From Marinobacter sp. C7 (GTDB lineage Bacteria; Pseudomonadota; Gammaproteobacteria; Pseudomonadales; Oleiphilaceae), in NCBI RefSeq assembly GCF_022343555.1, contig NZ_JAKQZH010000001.1:1-64000 (forward strand): a DNA stretch of 64,000 bases, given 5' to 3'. Position numbers and translations under genes: made by a program. Under the pieces are notes generated by a model. It searched no databases. It was not told the origin of the DNA and saw only the letters and a list, made by a program, of their open reading frames with translations. Shown piece by piece: positions 19,562 to 29,311 of the stretch; within the stretch, counting starts at the first letter, position 1, and each line of letters opens with the position of its first letter.

Positions 19562-19804
19562 ATGAACCTGATTTTCTTTCTGATTATTGGTGGCGTGGCC
19601 GGCTGGCTGGCCGGGCTGATCATGAAGGGGCGTGGCTTCGGCGTGCTGGCCAACATTGGCATCGGTATTGTCGGGTCGTTTATTGGTGGTTTCCTGTTCG
19701 GGCTTCTGCAGTTGTCCGCGCATGGCGCCGTCGGGAGGCTGGTAACGGCGACGGTGGGCGCCGTTCTGCTGCTGGCTATCGTTAACAAGATCAAGAAGGG
19801 TTAA
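19562..19804 (+). CDS. GlsB/YeaQ/YmgE family stress-response membrane protein
   Basis: 80 residues, three closely packed membrane segments with the family pattern IIGGVAGWLAGLIMKGRGFG and NIGIGIVGSFIGGFLFG. It belongs to the transglycosylase-associated protein family, small inner-membrane proteins induced by stress in several bacteria; the mechanism is unknown. GAGAGGCG precedes ATG 19562. The MAPEG gene begins two bases after the stop, so the two are probably one transcript. Confidence 0.92.
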   Translation: MNLIFFLIIGGVAGWLAGLIMKGRGFGVLANIGIGIVGSFIGGFLFGLLQLSAHGAVGRLVTATVGAVLLLAIVNKIKKG

Positions 19805-19806
19805 GC

Positions 19807-20211
19807 ATGATTGTCCCGGTAACCGGTGTCTACGCCGCTGTAATCGGTTTGCTCCTGTTGGTGCTCTCGGCCCAGGTGGTCAAATTCCGGTTGAAATACC
19901 GCAAGGGTCTGGGCGTCACCGATGACCGGGATTTCGAGGCGGCGGTTCGCGCCCATGCCAACCTTGTGGAATATGCGCCATTGGCCCTGTTGATGCTGGG
20001 ACTTGCCGAGCTCAATGGCGTTCCCGCCGGCTTCGTGTACTGGACCGGAATGGCCCTCGTGGTCGGGCGTATCCTTCACGCCTGGGGCATGATCAATGGC
20101 CACGGTGGCCCGCATCCCGCCCGTATGATCGGCATCATCCTGACCTGGCTGGCAATCCTTGTGACAGCATTGCTGTTGTTCTGGAACGTCTGGCAGGTCT
20201 ACGGCGGCTGA
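19807..20211 (+). CDS. MAPEG-family membrane protein
   Basis: 134 residues with four predicted membrane helices. The MAPEG pattern is seen: FRLKYRKGLG after helix 1, AVRAHANLVEYAPLALLMLGL (the conserved R-x2-N-x2-E-x2-P run) and GRILHAWGM. Eukaryotic MAPEG proteins are glutathione transferases or eicosanoid enzymes; the bacterial members have little assigned function. It follows the GlsB-type gene by two bases and ends at a bidirectional hairpin. Confidence 0.92.
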   Translation: MIVPVTGVYAAVIGLLLLVLSAQVVKFRLKYRKGLGVTDDRDFEAAVRAHANLVEYAPLALLMLGLAELNGVPAGFVYWTGMALVVGRILHAWGMINGHGGPHPARMIGIILTWLAILVTALLLFWNVWQVYGG

Positions 20212-20220
20212 ATCGCCTCA

Positions 20221-20251
20221 GGGCAAGCGGGGGCCTCGGCCCCCGTTGCCC
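20221..20251. terminator. Bidirectional stem-loop between the MAPEG gene and the OmpA-domain gene
   Basis: GGGCAA pairs with TTGCCC and CGGGGGC with GCCCCCG, with one bulged G, giving a stem of about 13 bp with a tight loop. It lies between two convergent genes (stops at 20211 and 20274). No long U-tract follows on either strand. Confidence 0.6.
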
Positions 20252-20273
20252 GTTCTGCAGTGGCGTAGCCCGG

Positions 20274-20714
20274 CTAGAGAGCCTGCGCCATTTCCTGTCT
20301 CAGGTATTCCAGTTCCACCCGCCGGTTGGCGGCGTGATCCTCGGGAGTTGCCAGCGGTCGCGTGGAGCCCCAGTGTGCAAGCCGGATCTGGTTCTCGGCA
20401 ACGCCTTCGCGGATCAGGACCCGCGCTATGGTGCTGGCCCGGAGTCTGGACAGGAAACGGTTGTAGTCTTCGGTGCCGAAGTTGTCAGCATGGCCGTGAA
20501 TACGCACCTTTACTCCCGGGTAATGCCGGAGGTAAGCCGCATGCTGGCGGATGATCGCCAGGTCATCATGGTCCAGAGCATGTTTATTGAAGCCGAAGTG
20601 AAATTTCAGCCGATGTGGACGTTGCCCCTCGGGAGTGGCCATCGCCGCCGCAAAACCTGATGCCAGAGCCGCTCTGGCCAGCAGTTCCGGGTTGTCCAAA
20701 ACGAGTACGGTCAT
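20274..20714 (-). CDS. OmpA-family peptidoglycan-binding domain protein without signal peptide
   Basis: 146 residues. The C-terminal ~110 residues are an OmpA/MotB domain: KFHFGFNKHALDHDD, then HGHADNFGTEDYNRFLS and LRASTIARVLIREG, ending with NRRVELEYL. ATG 20714 was chosen because AAGGA lies 8 bases upstream. From this start there is no signal peptide or membrane helix, which is odd for a peptidoglycan binder. An upstream in-frame extension to 20837 includes a weakly hydrophobic stretch (LPLFLPPLIV) but lacks a good ribosome site. Convergent with the MAPEG gene. Confidence 0.75.
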   Translation of the reverse strand: MTVLVLDNPELLARAALASGFAAAMATPEGQRPHRLKFHFGFNKHALDHDDLAIIRQHAAYLRHYPGVKVRIHGHADNFGTEDYNRFLSRLRASTIARVLIREGVAENQIRLAHWGSTRPLATPEDHAANRRVELEYLRQEMAQAL

Positions 20715-21031
20715 GTGCAGTATCCTTGCTTCCAGTATCCGGTTTTTGTTGTTATTCCCGCTCACTATTAGTGGTGGCAGGAATAACGGCAATTGGCGAA
20801 AGGTCGATAGGACGCCGGTGCGTCGTCTGGTTGCCACCGATTTAATGTCATTTATATGACCCCGGTGTGACAGTGTCTCGTACCGGCGTTGCCATCTGTG
20901 GGGCTGTCCACATTTCTGGAGTTAAGCCGTCGTAACCATCGCCTCAGGGTCTATTTAACCGGGAAAAGAGGGCAGGGCTGTGGTACAAAAGCAGGTTTTC
21001 AGGGACAGAATATGATGAATTGTGACCGCCG
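20715..21031. other. 317-base divergent intergenic region (OmpA-domain gene / rhomboid gene)
   Basis: No gene or RNA gene is recognisable here. It must carry promoters in both directions, but I cannot place them with confidence. The one notable site is a 14-base imperfect palindrome GTCATTTATATGAC at 20847-20860 (5-base arms GTCAT/ATGAC), which could be an operator. Confidence 0.4.
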
Positions 21032-22474
21032 ATGCTGATTATCCCCGCTGAGAATGCCGTTAACTGGAAACGCCCGCCCCTGGTCACCCTCGGGTTGATG
21101 CTCGCGTGCCTGCTGGTTTTCCTGTTTTATCAGGGAGGGGACAGTCAAAAGATCGAGCAGGCGGTTGAGCAGTACCTGGCGCACGACCTCCAGGAGCTGG
21201 AGGCGCCGGTCTATGAAGACTATCTGCAACGACAAATCCGGTTCCGGGGGGAACAGGAACGGGTCTATGACTTGCAGGAATTCCAGCAATTGCAGGGAGA
21301 AGGCGCCGGCTTCTGGGTCGCCATCAGCCTGATGATGGACCGCGAGTTCTACCAGTACCTGCTCGAAAGCCGCGATATCCTGTGGGCCCCGGCGGAGCGC
21401 GCCTATTGGCTCGAGCACCGGACCGCCATCGAGCAGAATTTCATAAGTCAGCTCAGCGCCCAGCAACTGGGCCTGGTGCCGGCGGACCTCAAGCCCTATA
21501 CCCTGATTACCTATCAGTTCCTGCACGGTGGCTGGGGCCACATCATCGGTAACCTGCTGTTTCTGTTCCTCCTCGGCTTCACGGTGGAAAAAGCGCTGGG
21601 GCCGGGGCGCTTCCTCGTGGCCTATCTGGTGTGCGGTGCCATATCCGGTCTGGTGTTTACAGCCTTCTCCGTGGGAAGCCCGCTACCTCTGGTGGGGGCG
21701 TCAGGGTCCATTTCCGGGCTGATGGGCATGTACGTCGCGATATACGGGTTACAGAAGATCCGGTTCTTCTATTTTCTCGGTGTGTACTTCAATTATTTCC
21801 GGGCTCCGGCTATTGCCATGCTGCCCGTCTGGCTGGGCAAGGAAATCTATGACTACTGGTTTGCCGGTGCTACCGGTGTTGCCTATATGGCCCACGCCGG
21901 AGGCCTGGTGGCCGGGGCGGGGCTGGTCTGGCTCTTCGGGCGCAGCTGGTTGCATGTGCGGGAAGAGTTCTTTGAACCGGAGGCAGCCGAGCAGGATGCC
22001 CGGTTCACCACCAGCTACGCCCAGGCCATGGCGAGCCTGGGCCGGATGGAGTTCGATCTGGCCCGACGGCAATTTGAGGCACTGCGCCAGCATTACCCCG
22101 ATCGGCCGATCGTGCTCGAGCACCTGTACCAGCTCGCCAAGCTGAGGCCGGACCTGCCGGAATACCGTGACCGCGCCCGGGAACTGATGGACGATGCCCT
22201 CAGCCGGCGCCAGCCGGAACAGATGGTTGAAGTATGGGAGGAATATCTCAACAAGGGCGAGCGCTTCCAGCCGCTGGCCGCCGAAGACCACAACCGGGTG
22301 CTTTTCACCAGCCTGAAACAGCAGAACTTCAAGGCCGCCGAGAAAGCCTTCGAGCGGTTGCGGGCGACGGGCGATGAATTGCTGACGTCAGAGGCATGCC
22401 GGCTGCTGGTGGGTGAGTTCGAGAAGCGGCAGATGGAGCCGAAGGCGCGGCATTATCGGCAGTTGCTGACCTGA
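21032..22474 (+). CDS. Rhomboid-family intramembrane serine protease with C-terminal helical extension
   Basis: 480 residues. Helix 1 at ~17-35 is followed by a ~100-residue charged loop. The rhomboid core has the HGGWGHIIGNLLFLFLLG motif, nucleophile Ser ~224 in GASGSISGLMG and catalytic His ~287 in YMAHAGGLVAGAG. After the last helix (~300) a ~170-residue soluble, TPR-like helical domain follows (QAMASLGRMEFDLARRQFEA). Rhomboids cleave membrane helices of substrates within the bilayer. The start MLIIPAENAVNWKRPP is typical of this subgroup although no strong ribosome site is seen. A palindromic repeat array starts 23 bases after the stop. Confidence 0.92.
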   Translation: MLIIPAENAVNWKRPPLVTLGLMLACLLVFLFYQGGDSQKIEQAVEQYLAHDLQELEAPVYEDYLQRQIRFRGEQERVYDLQEFQQLQGEGAGFWVAISLMMDREFYQYLLESRDILWAPAERAYWLEHRTAIEQNFISQLSAQQLGLVPADLKPYTLITYQFLHGGWGHIIGNLLFLFLLGFTVEKALGPGRFLVAYLVCGAISGLVFTAFSVGSPLPLVGASGSISGLMGMYVAIYGLQKIRFFYFLGVYFNYFRAPAIAMLPVWLGKEIYDYWFAGATGVAYMAHAGGLVAGAGLVWLFGRSWLHVREEFFEPEAAEQDARFTTSYAQAMASLGRMEFDLARRQFEALRQHYPDRPIVLEHLYQLAKLRPDLPEYRDRARELMDDALSRRQPEQMVEVWEEYLNKGERFQPLAAEDHNRVLFTSLKQQNFKAAEKAFERLRATGDELLTSEACRLLVGEFEKRQMEPKARHYRQLLT

Positions 22475-22497
22475 GTCCGGAGGCTGGCGGTGACAAC

Positions 22498-22660
22498 GGG
22501 GTCAGAAGAAAGCGTTCTTCCGACCCCAGCCTCAAACCAGCCTCGACAAGGTCTCGCTAACCCGGGGTCAGATGAACGCTTTCATCTGACCCCATCTTCA
22601 AGCCAACCCCCCAAAGCTCTCGCGAACTCCAGGGTCAGATGAAGGCGTTCATCTGACCCC
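22498..22660 (+). repeat. Palindromic repeat array A (three 30-bp hairpins)
   Basis: Three copies of an almost perfect palindrome at 22498-22527, 22564-22593 and 22631-22660. The first is the GAAGAA type (GGGGTCAGAAGAA ... TTCTTCCGACCCC); the second and third are the GATGAA type (GGGTCAGATGAA ... TTCATCTGACCCC). The spacers of 36 and 37 bases resemble each other (TCAA-CCA ... CTCGC-AAC), so the second and third units arose by tandem duplication of ~67 bp. The array begins 23 bases after the rhomboid stop and ends 11 bases before the end of the convergent gene. Confidence 0.93.
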
Positions 22661-22671
22661 ATCTTCACACT

Positions 22672-24126
22672 TCACTCCGTCACCGCAAAGCTTGCCTTTG
22701 GCCCCTTCAGTGGCTCCCGCTTCTCCGCCTGCGCCAGATAGGTCCCGATCTGTTCATGCAACGGATGGTTCGGGCATCTTTTCTGGATAAACGTCAGGAA
22801 GGCGGTAGCTTTTTCCCACTGTTGCAGGCCGTTGGCGAGAATCTGGGCCACGAGCAGGTACGCCGGCGCCAGCTGGTCACTGTCAGGGAAGCGTTTGTGA
22901 AAATCCTGGAGCAGGCGCAGCGCGGGCTTGAACTGGCCGCGGTGATACATGGCGCTGGCGCAACGCACACTCAGTTCGGGATCCTCCAGTCTGAAAGTGG
23001 GCTCGGCCTCCTGCAGCAGGGTGAGCAGTTCGGCAATGGTCTCGCCATCGTTGCAGTTGGCCAGCCAGTTGAGGAAGCGCGGATGGTGACGCTGCAGTTC
23101 CTGGATATCCCTGCGGGCCATCAGCAGCCTGAATAACTGGCCGACTCTCAGGGCGTTGTCCGGGTCCCGTTTCAGGGCCTCCCCGAGCATGGACTGCACC
23201 CGATCGTAGTTGCCGTCCTTAAGGTTCATGTCGATGTCAGCATCAAACCGGGCGCTCCGGTCGCGGTTCTGCGTCCGGGCAAACGCTTCGCCGTCTTGCA
23301 CATCCGCAGCAAAGCCCAGCTCCTCCTGGTACTGAAACAGCAGGTAACCAAGCATGTGGAACAGGATCAGAGTGAAGGTACTGTTCAGGAAGCCGGCCAG
23401 GGGCTGCGAGAACCACAGGGGAAAGTGATTCAGGGCGAAGTCCTGGGCGGCGCCGGAGGCCAGGGTGAGCAGGATCAGATAGCCGTAGAGCAGGAAATAG
23501 GGCGTTCCGATGCGCGCTATGATCTGGGCCAGATTCATCGGGTTCACCGCCGCACCCACCGAGCGCTCCATGGCCAGCACCATGATACTGGCGGGCAGGG
23601 CCAGTACCACAAAGGCGATGGCCAGCATCCCCAGCAGTGGCCCGCCGAGCATGGCTGCCGCCCCGACCAGGGCCCCCATGACCACGAACACCAGCAATTG
23701 CAGGATCACGATATCAAAACCGCTGCCGGTGAAGGCCACGGCCACAGGCGGAGGTTTCAGGTGCCCTTCGGCAGTGTGATTGATCACGGCGTACGTATAC
23801 TTGAACAGGGCCAGCGCCAGCACAATCCAGATGAGGATGCCGATGAGGTTCGCCGGGGCGATCACCGGCACCAGGGTGCAGATGGCAATAACGATCAGCG
23901 GGTCGCTGTGGAACGGGTAGCGGAAGAAGGCACCGATCCGGTTCCAGAACGGGACCGCCTCGGTGGCCGCGCCGAGGTAGCGCATCGCTTTGCTGCATTG
24001 CGGACACAATGCCTTTCGATGGCGGATGTCGGCATCGGGCATGCAGCGGCTGCAATAGTGAATCTGGCATTCGCCGCAATGCCATTTGGCCGGGTCGCCG
24101 GGGTGGTAATGACAATCGTGTTTCAC
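22672..24126 (-). CDS. Polytopic membrane protein with N-terminal zinc-binding cysteine cluster and C-terminal TPR-like domain
   Basis: 484 residues, not assigned to a named family. The first ~45 residues hold a B-box/zinc-ribbon-like cluster (CHYHPGDPAKWHCGECQIHY; CSRCMPDADIRH; LCPQCSK). About six membrane helices fill ~75-290. The C-terminal ~190 residues are soluble and helical with TPR character (MNLKDGNYDRVQSMLGEALK; LRLLQDFHKRFPDSDQLAPA). The start is the Met before KHDCHYH. It converges on the rhomboid gene, which also ends in a TPR-like domain. A role in protein assembly or quality control is only a guess. Confidence 0.75.
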   Translation of the reverse strand: MKHDCHYHPGDPAKWHCGECQIHYCSRCMPDADIRHRKALCPQCSKAMRYLGAATEAVPFWNRIGAFFRYPFHSDPLIVIAICTLVPVIAPANLIGILIWIVLALALFKYTYAVINHTAEGHLKPPPVAVAFTGSGFDIVILQLLVFVVMGALVGAAAMLGGPLLGMLAIAFVVLALPASIMVLAMERSVGAAVNPMNLAQIIARIGTPYFLLYGYLILLTLASGAAQDFALNHFPLWFSQPLAGFLNSTFTLILFHMLGYLLFQYQEELGFAADVQDGEAFARTQNRDRSARFDADIDMNLKDGNYDRVQSMLGEALKRDPDNALRVGQLFRLLMARRDIQELQRHHPRFLNWLANCNDGETIAELLTLLQEAEPTFRLEDPELSVRCASAMYHRGQFKPALRLLQDFHKRFPDSDQLAPAYLLVAQILANGLQQWEKATAFLTFIQKRCPNHPLHEQIGTYLAQAEKREPLKGPKASFAVTE

Positions 24127-24269
24127 AGCGGGTCGGGTTCCTGGTCCGTCAGAGTAAGACGGATCATGATGACAGAACTGAAAGGGCCGCGCAGCTACCT
24201 GGTTAACAGGTAGACTGACAACAAAAGTTGTCCGTATTGAACGGAAGGTTTTCCGGGTCCGGAGGAGTC

Positions 24270-26090
24270 TTGCAACACCAAAACGTGGAACAGCCGGTCG
24301 AGATCGCGGGCGGGCATCAGCCCTACCGCTGGCGCGATATCTTCCTGCTTGCGCTCAAACACAAGCCGCGGTTGGTCCGCGCCAACCTGCTGGCAATCCT
24401 GGCGACGGTCATGGCGGTGCCAGTGCCCCTGTTGCTGCCGGTGCTGGTGGATGAGGTCCTGCTTGAAGAAGAGGGGCCAGTGCTTCCGGTTATGGACGCC
24501 ATCCTGCCCAACGACTGGCAGCAGCCGGTGGTCTACATCGCGCTGATGGTGCTGGCGGCGCTCGTGCTCCGGTCGGCGGCGCTGTTTTTCAATGTGCTGC
24601 AATCCCGGGAATTCTCCAAAGTATCCAAGGACGTGGTGTTCCGCATGCGCTCCCGCCTGCTGGGCCGGCTTCAGCGTGTGGCCATGTCGGAATACGAAAC
24701 CCGCGGTTCAGGGGCCATCAGCAGTCATTTCATCACCGATCTGGACACCATGGACCAGTTTCTCGGCACCACCATCAGCCGGTTTCTGGTGGCCAGCCTG
24801 ACCGTGATCGGTACCGCTGCCGTATTGCTGTGGGTGCACTGGCAACTGGCGCTGCTGATTCTGCTGTTCAACCCGCTGGTGATCTTCGCCACCATTCTGA
24901 TCGGCAAGCAGGTGAAAGAGCTCAAGCGGCGGGAAAACAGCGCCTACGAGGAGTTCCAGGGGGATCTGACTGAAACACTCGATGCCATCCACCAGTTGAG
25001 GGCAGCGAATCGGGAGAAGCACTACCTGCGCCTGCTCATCGACCGGGCGCGGGTGGTCCGGGATCACGCCATCCGTTTCCAGTGGCGCAGCGACGCGGCT
25101 ACCCGTGCCAGCTTTGCCCTGTTTCAGTTCGGTGTGGACGTGTTCCGTGCCGCGGCGATGGTCACGGTGCTGTTCAGCGATCTGAGCATCGGGATGATGT
25201 TCGCCATCTTCGGCTACCTCTGGTTCATGCTCACGCCGGTTCAGGAAATGCTGAACATGCAGTACGCCTGGTTTGCCGCCAATGCTGCCCTGGGGCGGAT
25301 CAACCGTCTGCTGGAGCTGAAGGAGGAGCCGCGCTATCCGGCGCTGGAGGATCCGTTCCGTGGCCGCCATACGGTGAGTCTTACCCTGCAGAATATCCAT
25401 TTTGGTTATGGCGACGAGCAGGTGTTGCGTGGCATTAACCTGCATCTGGAACCCGGTGAGAAAGTGGCGGTCGTCGGCGCCAGCGGTGGTGGCAAGTCCA
25501 CCCTGGTGCAAATCATCCTGGGGATGTACACGCCGCAGAAAGGAGAGGTGCTGATCGGCGATGTGCCGGTGCAACGAATCGGGCTGCCGAGGTTGAGGGA
25601 ACATGTGGCCACCGTGCTGCAACACCCCGCCTTGTTCAACGATACCGTACGACAGAATCTCACCCTTGGCCGGGACAAGGCGGATGCCGAGTTGTGGGAG
25701 GCGTTACGCATTGCCCAGCTCGACACCATGGTGGCCGCCATGACAGAGCAGCTGGACACGGTGATCGGCCGGCAGGGCGTGCGGTTGTCCGGCGGGCAGC
25801 GCCAGCGTCTGGCCATTGCCCGCATGGTGCTGTCCGATCCCTCGCTGGTGATTCTCGACGAGGCCACCTCGGCGCTGGATGCCGAGACCGAGTACCAGCT
25901 GCACCGGGATCTGGAGGGTTTCCTCAGGCAGCGCACCACCCTGATCATCGCCCATCGTCTCAGCGCCGTGAAACAGGCGGACCGCGCCTGCGTGTTCGAG
26001 GATGGACGGATCATCGAGGAAGGACGCCATGAGGAACTGATCGCCCGGGAGGGTATCTACGCCCAGCTGTACGGTGAGCGTCAGACCTGA
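24270..26090 (+). CDS. ABC exporter, fused permease and ATPase (MsbA-like half transporter)
   Basis: About 606 residues. The N-terminal ~330 residues form a six-helix ABC exporter membrane domain (LLAILATVMAVPVPLLLPVL, TLIIG-like loops); the C-terminal ATPase has Walker A GASGGGKST (~405), signature LSGGQRQRLAIAR, Walker B LVILDEATSALD and the switch His in LIIAHRLSAV. Such half transporters dimerise to export lipids, peptides or drugs; the substrate cannot be told. TTG 24270 is preferred because GGAGGAG lies directly upstream; TTG 24228 would add 14 residues without a ribosome site. No partner genes flank it. Confidence 0.88.
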   Translation: MQHQNVEQPVEIAGGHQPYRWRDIFLLALKHKPRLVRANLLAILATVMAVPVPLLLPVLVDEVLLEEEGPVLPVMDAILPNDWQQPVVYIALMVLAALVLRSAALFFNVLQSREFSKVSKDVVFRMRSRLLGRLQRVAMSEYETRGSGAISSHFITDLDTMDQFLGTTISRFLVASLTVIGTAAVLLWVHWQLALLILLFNPLVIFATILIGKQVKELKRRENSAYEEFQGDLTETLDAIHQLRAANREKHYLRLLIDRARVVRDHAIRFQWRSDAATRASFALFQFGVDVFRAAAMVTVLFSDLSIGMMFAIFGYLWFMLTPVQEMLNMQYAWFAANAALGRINRLLELKEEPRYPALEDPFRGRHTVSLTLQNIHFGYGDEQVLRGINLHLEPGEKVAVVGASGGGKSTLVQIILGMYTPQKGEVLIGDVPVQRIGLPRLREHVATVLQHPALFNDTVRQNLTLGRDKADAELWEALRIAQLDTMVAAMTEQLDTVIGRQGVRLSGGQRQRLAIARMVLSDPSLVILDEATSALDAETEYQLHRDLEGFLRQRTTLIIAHRLSAVKQADRACVFEDGRIIEEGRHEELIAREGIYAQLYGERQT

Positions 26091-26330
26091 GCTCCCTGCA
26101 ACTTTCGACATCGACCTTGGTCTGATATTCACGGCGGTGATCCCGAACATTCACCGGGCATCGGTTGAAGTCCTGTCAATAGCTGCAATAGTTAAAGGTG
26201 ACTTCACATCACTGTGCCTTTTCATCACTCTGTTTGGCCCGACGGCGAGCACATCAGACGAGCAGTATGATGAAAGGGCTCCCGAGAAGCCTTCCGGAAT
26301 GTTCGGATAACGACGAAAAGGAGGCATCAC

Positions 26331-29093
26331 ATGTCGAATGAAAGTTTGGGCAAAGACAGCCTGAATACCCTCTCTGCCCTGGATGCAGGCGGCAAAACCT
26401 TCCATTACTACAGCCTGCCAGAGGCAGCCGAAACCCTGGGTGATCTGAACCGACTGCCATTCTCCCTCAAGGTCTTGATGGAGAACCTGTTGCGCAACGA
26501 GGACGGCACCACCGTTGACCGGTCCCATATCGATGCCATGGTGCAGTGGCTGAAAGACCGCAAGTCCGACACCGAGATCCAGTACCGTCCGGCTCGTGTA
26601 CTCATGCAGGACTTTACCGGAGTGCCGGGCGTGGTCGATCTCGCAGCCATGCGTGAGGCCGTCAAGAATGCGGGCAAGGATCCGGCCCTGATCAATCCGC
26701 TGTCGCCGGTAGACCTGGTCATTGACCACTCGGTGATGGTGGACAAATACGGTGATCCGTCCGCCTTCAAGGACAACGTTGCCATCGAGATGGAGCGCAA
26801 CCAGGAACGCTACGAGTTCCTGCGTTGGGGCCAGCAGGCCTTCGACAATTTCCGGGTGGTGCCTCCGGGCACCGGTATCTGTCACCAGGTCAACCTGGAG
26901 TACCTGGGCAAGACCGTCTGGCAGAAAGACGTGGAAGGCAAGACCATTGCCTATCCGGATACCCTGGTGGGCACTGATTCCCACACCACCATGATTAACG
27001 GCCTGGGCATCCTGGGTTGGGGTGTCGGTGGTATCGAGGCGGAAGCGGCCATGCTGGGTCAGCCGGTCTCCATGCTGATCCCGGAGGTGATCGGTTTCAA
27101 GATCACCGGCAAGCTGCGGGAAGGCATCACCGCGACTGACCTGGTGCTGACCGTCACGGAAATGCTGCGCAAGAAAGGCGTGGTGGGCAAATTCGTCGAA
27201 TTCTACGGTGATGGCCTGAAAGACATGCCGGTTGCAGATCGGGCGACGATTGCCAACATGGCTCCGGAATACGGAGCCACCTGCGGCTTTTTCCCGGTCG
27301 ACGAGCAGACCATCACGTATATGCGACTGAGCGGTCGTGACGAGGCCCAACTCGAGTTGGTTGAAGCCTATGCCAAGGCGCAGGGCTTGTGGCGCGAGCC
27401 CGGGCACGAGCCGGTATACACCGATAACCTGGAATTGGACATGGGCGATGTCGAGGCCAGCCTGGCCGGCCCCAAGCGGCCCCAGGACCGGGTGGCGCTG
27501 ACGAACATGAAAGCCTCGTTCGAGTTGTTGATGGAAACCGCTGAAGGTCCCGCGGAGACCCGGGAGGAGAAGCTGGAATCCGAGGGTGGCGGTACTGCCG
27601 TGGGTGCGCAGGATGCCTACTTCGAACACCCCGCCAGCCAGCCATTGCATATGAACGGGGAGAAGTGCCGGCTCGACCCGGGCGCGGTAGTGATTGCCGC
27701 CATCACCTCCTGTACCAATACTTCCAATCCCAGTGTCATGATGGCCGCCGGCCTGATCGCGAAAAAGGCGGTGGAAAAGGGCTTGAGCACCAAGCCCTGG
27801 GTCAAGACCTCGCTGGCGCCGGGTTCCAAGGTGGTTACCGATTACCTGGCGGTGGCTGGTCTGCAGGACGATCTTGACCAACTGGGCTTCAACCTGGTGG
27901 GTTACGGTTGCACCACCTGTATCGGCAATTCCGGTCCGCTACCGGAGGAAGTGGAAAAGGCCATTACTGATGGCGACCTGACGGTTGCCTCGGTGCTCTC
28001 CGGCAACCGCAACTTCGAGGGCCGGGTACATCCGCTGGTGAAAACCAACTGGCTCGCTTCACCTCCGCTGGTGGTGGCTTACGCCCTGGCGGGGAACGTC
28101 CGGGTGGACCTGACCAGGGATTCGCTGGGGGCTGACAAGGATGGCAACCCGGTCTACCTGAAAGATCTGTGGCCGAGCCAGGAAGAAATCGCGAAGGCGG
28201 TGGAAAAGGTGAGAACGGACATGTTCCGCAAGGAATATGGCGAGGTTTTTGAGGGCGACGAGACATGGAAGTCCATCAAGGTGCCCGAGAGCAAGGTGTA
28301 CGAGTGGTCCGACAAGTCCACCTACATCCAGCATCCGCCCTTCTTTGAGGGCCTGCGGGAAGAGCCCGATGCCATCGATGATATCCGCGATGCCAACATC
28401 CTCGCGCTGCTGGGCGATTCGGTGACTACCGACCACATTTCGCCGGCCGGTTCCTTCAAGCCGGACACTCCTGCCGGCAAATACCTGCAGGAGCATGGTG
28501 TGGAGCCGAAAGATTTCAACTCCTACGGCTCCCGGCGCGGTAACCACGAGGTGATGATGCGCGGTACCTTCGCCAACGTGCGCATCAGGAACGAGATGCT
28601 TGATGGCGTGGAAGGTGGCTTCACCAAATTCGTGCCCACCGGTGAGCAAATGGCCATCTACGATGCAGCGATGAAGTATCAGGAAAACGATACGCCGCTG
28701 GTGGTCATTGCCGGCAAGGAATACGGCACCGGTTCGAGCCGCGACTGGGCTGCCAAGGGTACCCGCCTGCTTGGTGTGAAGGCCGTGGTGGCGGAATCCT
28801 ACGAGCGGATACACCGTTCCAACCTCATTGGCATGGGTGTGATGCCCCTGCAATTCCCGGAAGGTGTCGACCGCAAGAGCCTCAAACTCACCGGCGAGGA
28901 GACCATCAGCATTGAAGGACTGTCCGGCGACATCAAGCCTGGCCAGACCCTCAAGATGACCGTGAGGTACAAGGACGGCTCCACCGACAGCTGTGAGCTC
29001 AAATCACGGATTGATACCGCGAATGAGGCGGTGTACTTCAGGCATGGGGGGATCCTGCACTATGTGGTGCGGGAGATGCTGAAGAACGCCTGA
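26331..29093 (+). CDS. acnA: Aconitate hydratase A
   Basis: 920 residues, slightly longer than E. coli AcnA (891). It isomerises citrate to isocitrate in the TCA cycle using a 4Fe-4S cluster. The three cluster cysteines are visible: [13 protein letters not shown] (~460) and [12 protein letters not shown] (~526 and ~529). Also seen are [24 protein letters not shown] and the C-terminal swivel domain with [21 protein letters not shown] precedes ATG 26331. The 240-base upstream region holds no gene; a TATGAT hexamer near 26270 is a possible -10. A palindromic repeat array starts 11 bases after the stop. Confidence 0.97.
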   Translation: MSNESLGKDSLNTLSALDAGGKTFHYYSLPEAAETLGDLNRLPFSLKVLMENLLRNEDGTTVDRSHIDAMVQWLKDRKSDTEIQYRPARVLMQDFTGVPGVVDLAAMREAVKNAGKDPALINPLSPVDLVIDHSVMVDKYGDPSAFKDNVAIEMERNQERYEFLRWGQQAFDNFRVVPPGTGICHQVNLEYLGKTVWQKDVEGKTIAYPDTLVGTDSHTTMINGLGILGWGVGGIEAEAAMLGQPVSMLIPEVIGFKITGKLREGITATDLVLTVTEMLRKKGVVGKFVEFYGDGLKDMPVADRATIANMAPEYGATCGFFPVDEQTITYMRLSGRDEAQLELVEAYAKAQGLWREPGHEPVYTDNLELDMGDVEASLAGPKRPQDRVALTNMKASFELLMETAEGPAETREEKLESEGGGTAVGAQDAYFEHPASQPLHMNGEKCRLDPGAVVIAAITSCTNTSNPSVMMAAGLIAKKAVEKGLSTKPWVKTSLAPGSKVVTDYLAVAGLQDDLDQLGFNLVGYGCTTCIGNSGPLPEEVEKAITDGDLTVASVLSGNRNFEGRVHPLVKTNWLASPPLVVAYALAGNVRVDLTRDSLGADKDGNPVYLKDLWPSQEEIAKAVEKVRTDMFRKEYGEVFEGDETWKSIKVPESKVYEWSDKSTYIQHPPFFEGLREEPDAIDDIRDANILALLGDSVTTDHISPAGSFKPDTPAGKYLQEHGVEPKDFNSYGSRRGNHEVMMRGTFANVRIRNEMLDGVEGGFTKFVPTGEQMAIYDAAMKYQENDTPLVVIAGKEYGTGSSRDWAAKGTRLLGVKAVVAESYERIHRSNLIGMGVMPLQFPEGVDRKSLKLTGEETISIEGLSGDIKPGQTLKMTVRYKDGSTDSCELKSRIDTANEAVYFRHGGILHYVVREMLKNA

Positions 29094-29104
29094 GGCGTGA
29101 AAAT

Positions 29105-29229
29105 GGGGTCAGAAGAAGGCTTTCTTCTGACCCCGGATTTATTCCCGAGGTCGAGTCAGGTTGGGGTCAGATGAACGCTTTCATCTGACCCCGTCTTCCC
29201 CCGGGGATCAGATCGACTGATCTGACTCC
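29105..29229 (+). repeat. Palindromic repeat array B (two 30-bp hairpins plus one degenerate copy)
   Basis: Copies at 29105-29134 (GAAGAA type, perfect arms), 29163-29192 (GATGAA type) and a degenerate 27-base copy at 29203-29229 (GGGGATCAGATC ... GATCTGACTCC). Copies are followed by ATCTTCAC or GTCTTCCC, as in array A. The array begins 11 bases after the acnA stop and fills the gap before the DUF2288 gene, which reads in the same direction. Confidence 0.92.
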
Positions 29230-29311
29230 ATCTTCACCCCCGTGTTTTGCCCCACGTTTTCAGGTAAGCTGGCGCCCTTTCCGACAACCCGTTGAACGAA
29301 GACAAGGTCCC

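Noticed and set aside
22498-22660. Array A resembles a short CRISPR (30-bp repeats, 36-37-bp spacers)
   Set aside because: Repeats are full palindromes of two types, spacers resemble each other, there are at most three units per locus, and no cas genes are present.
26151-27881. Long minus-strand open frame of 576 codons opposite acnA
   Set aside because: It lies antisense to a clear aconitase, has no recognisable domain and is explained by high-GC codon bias.
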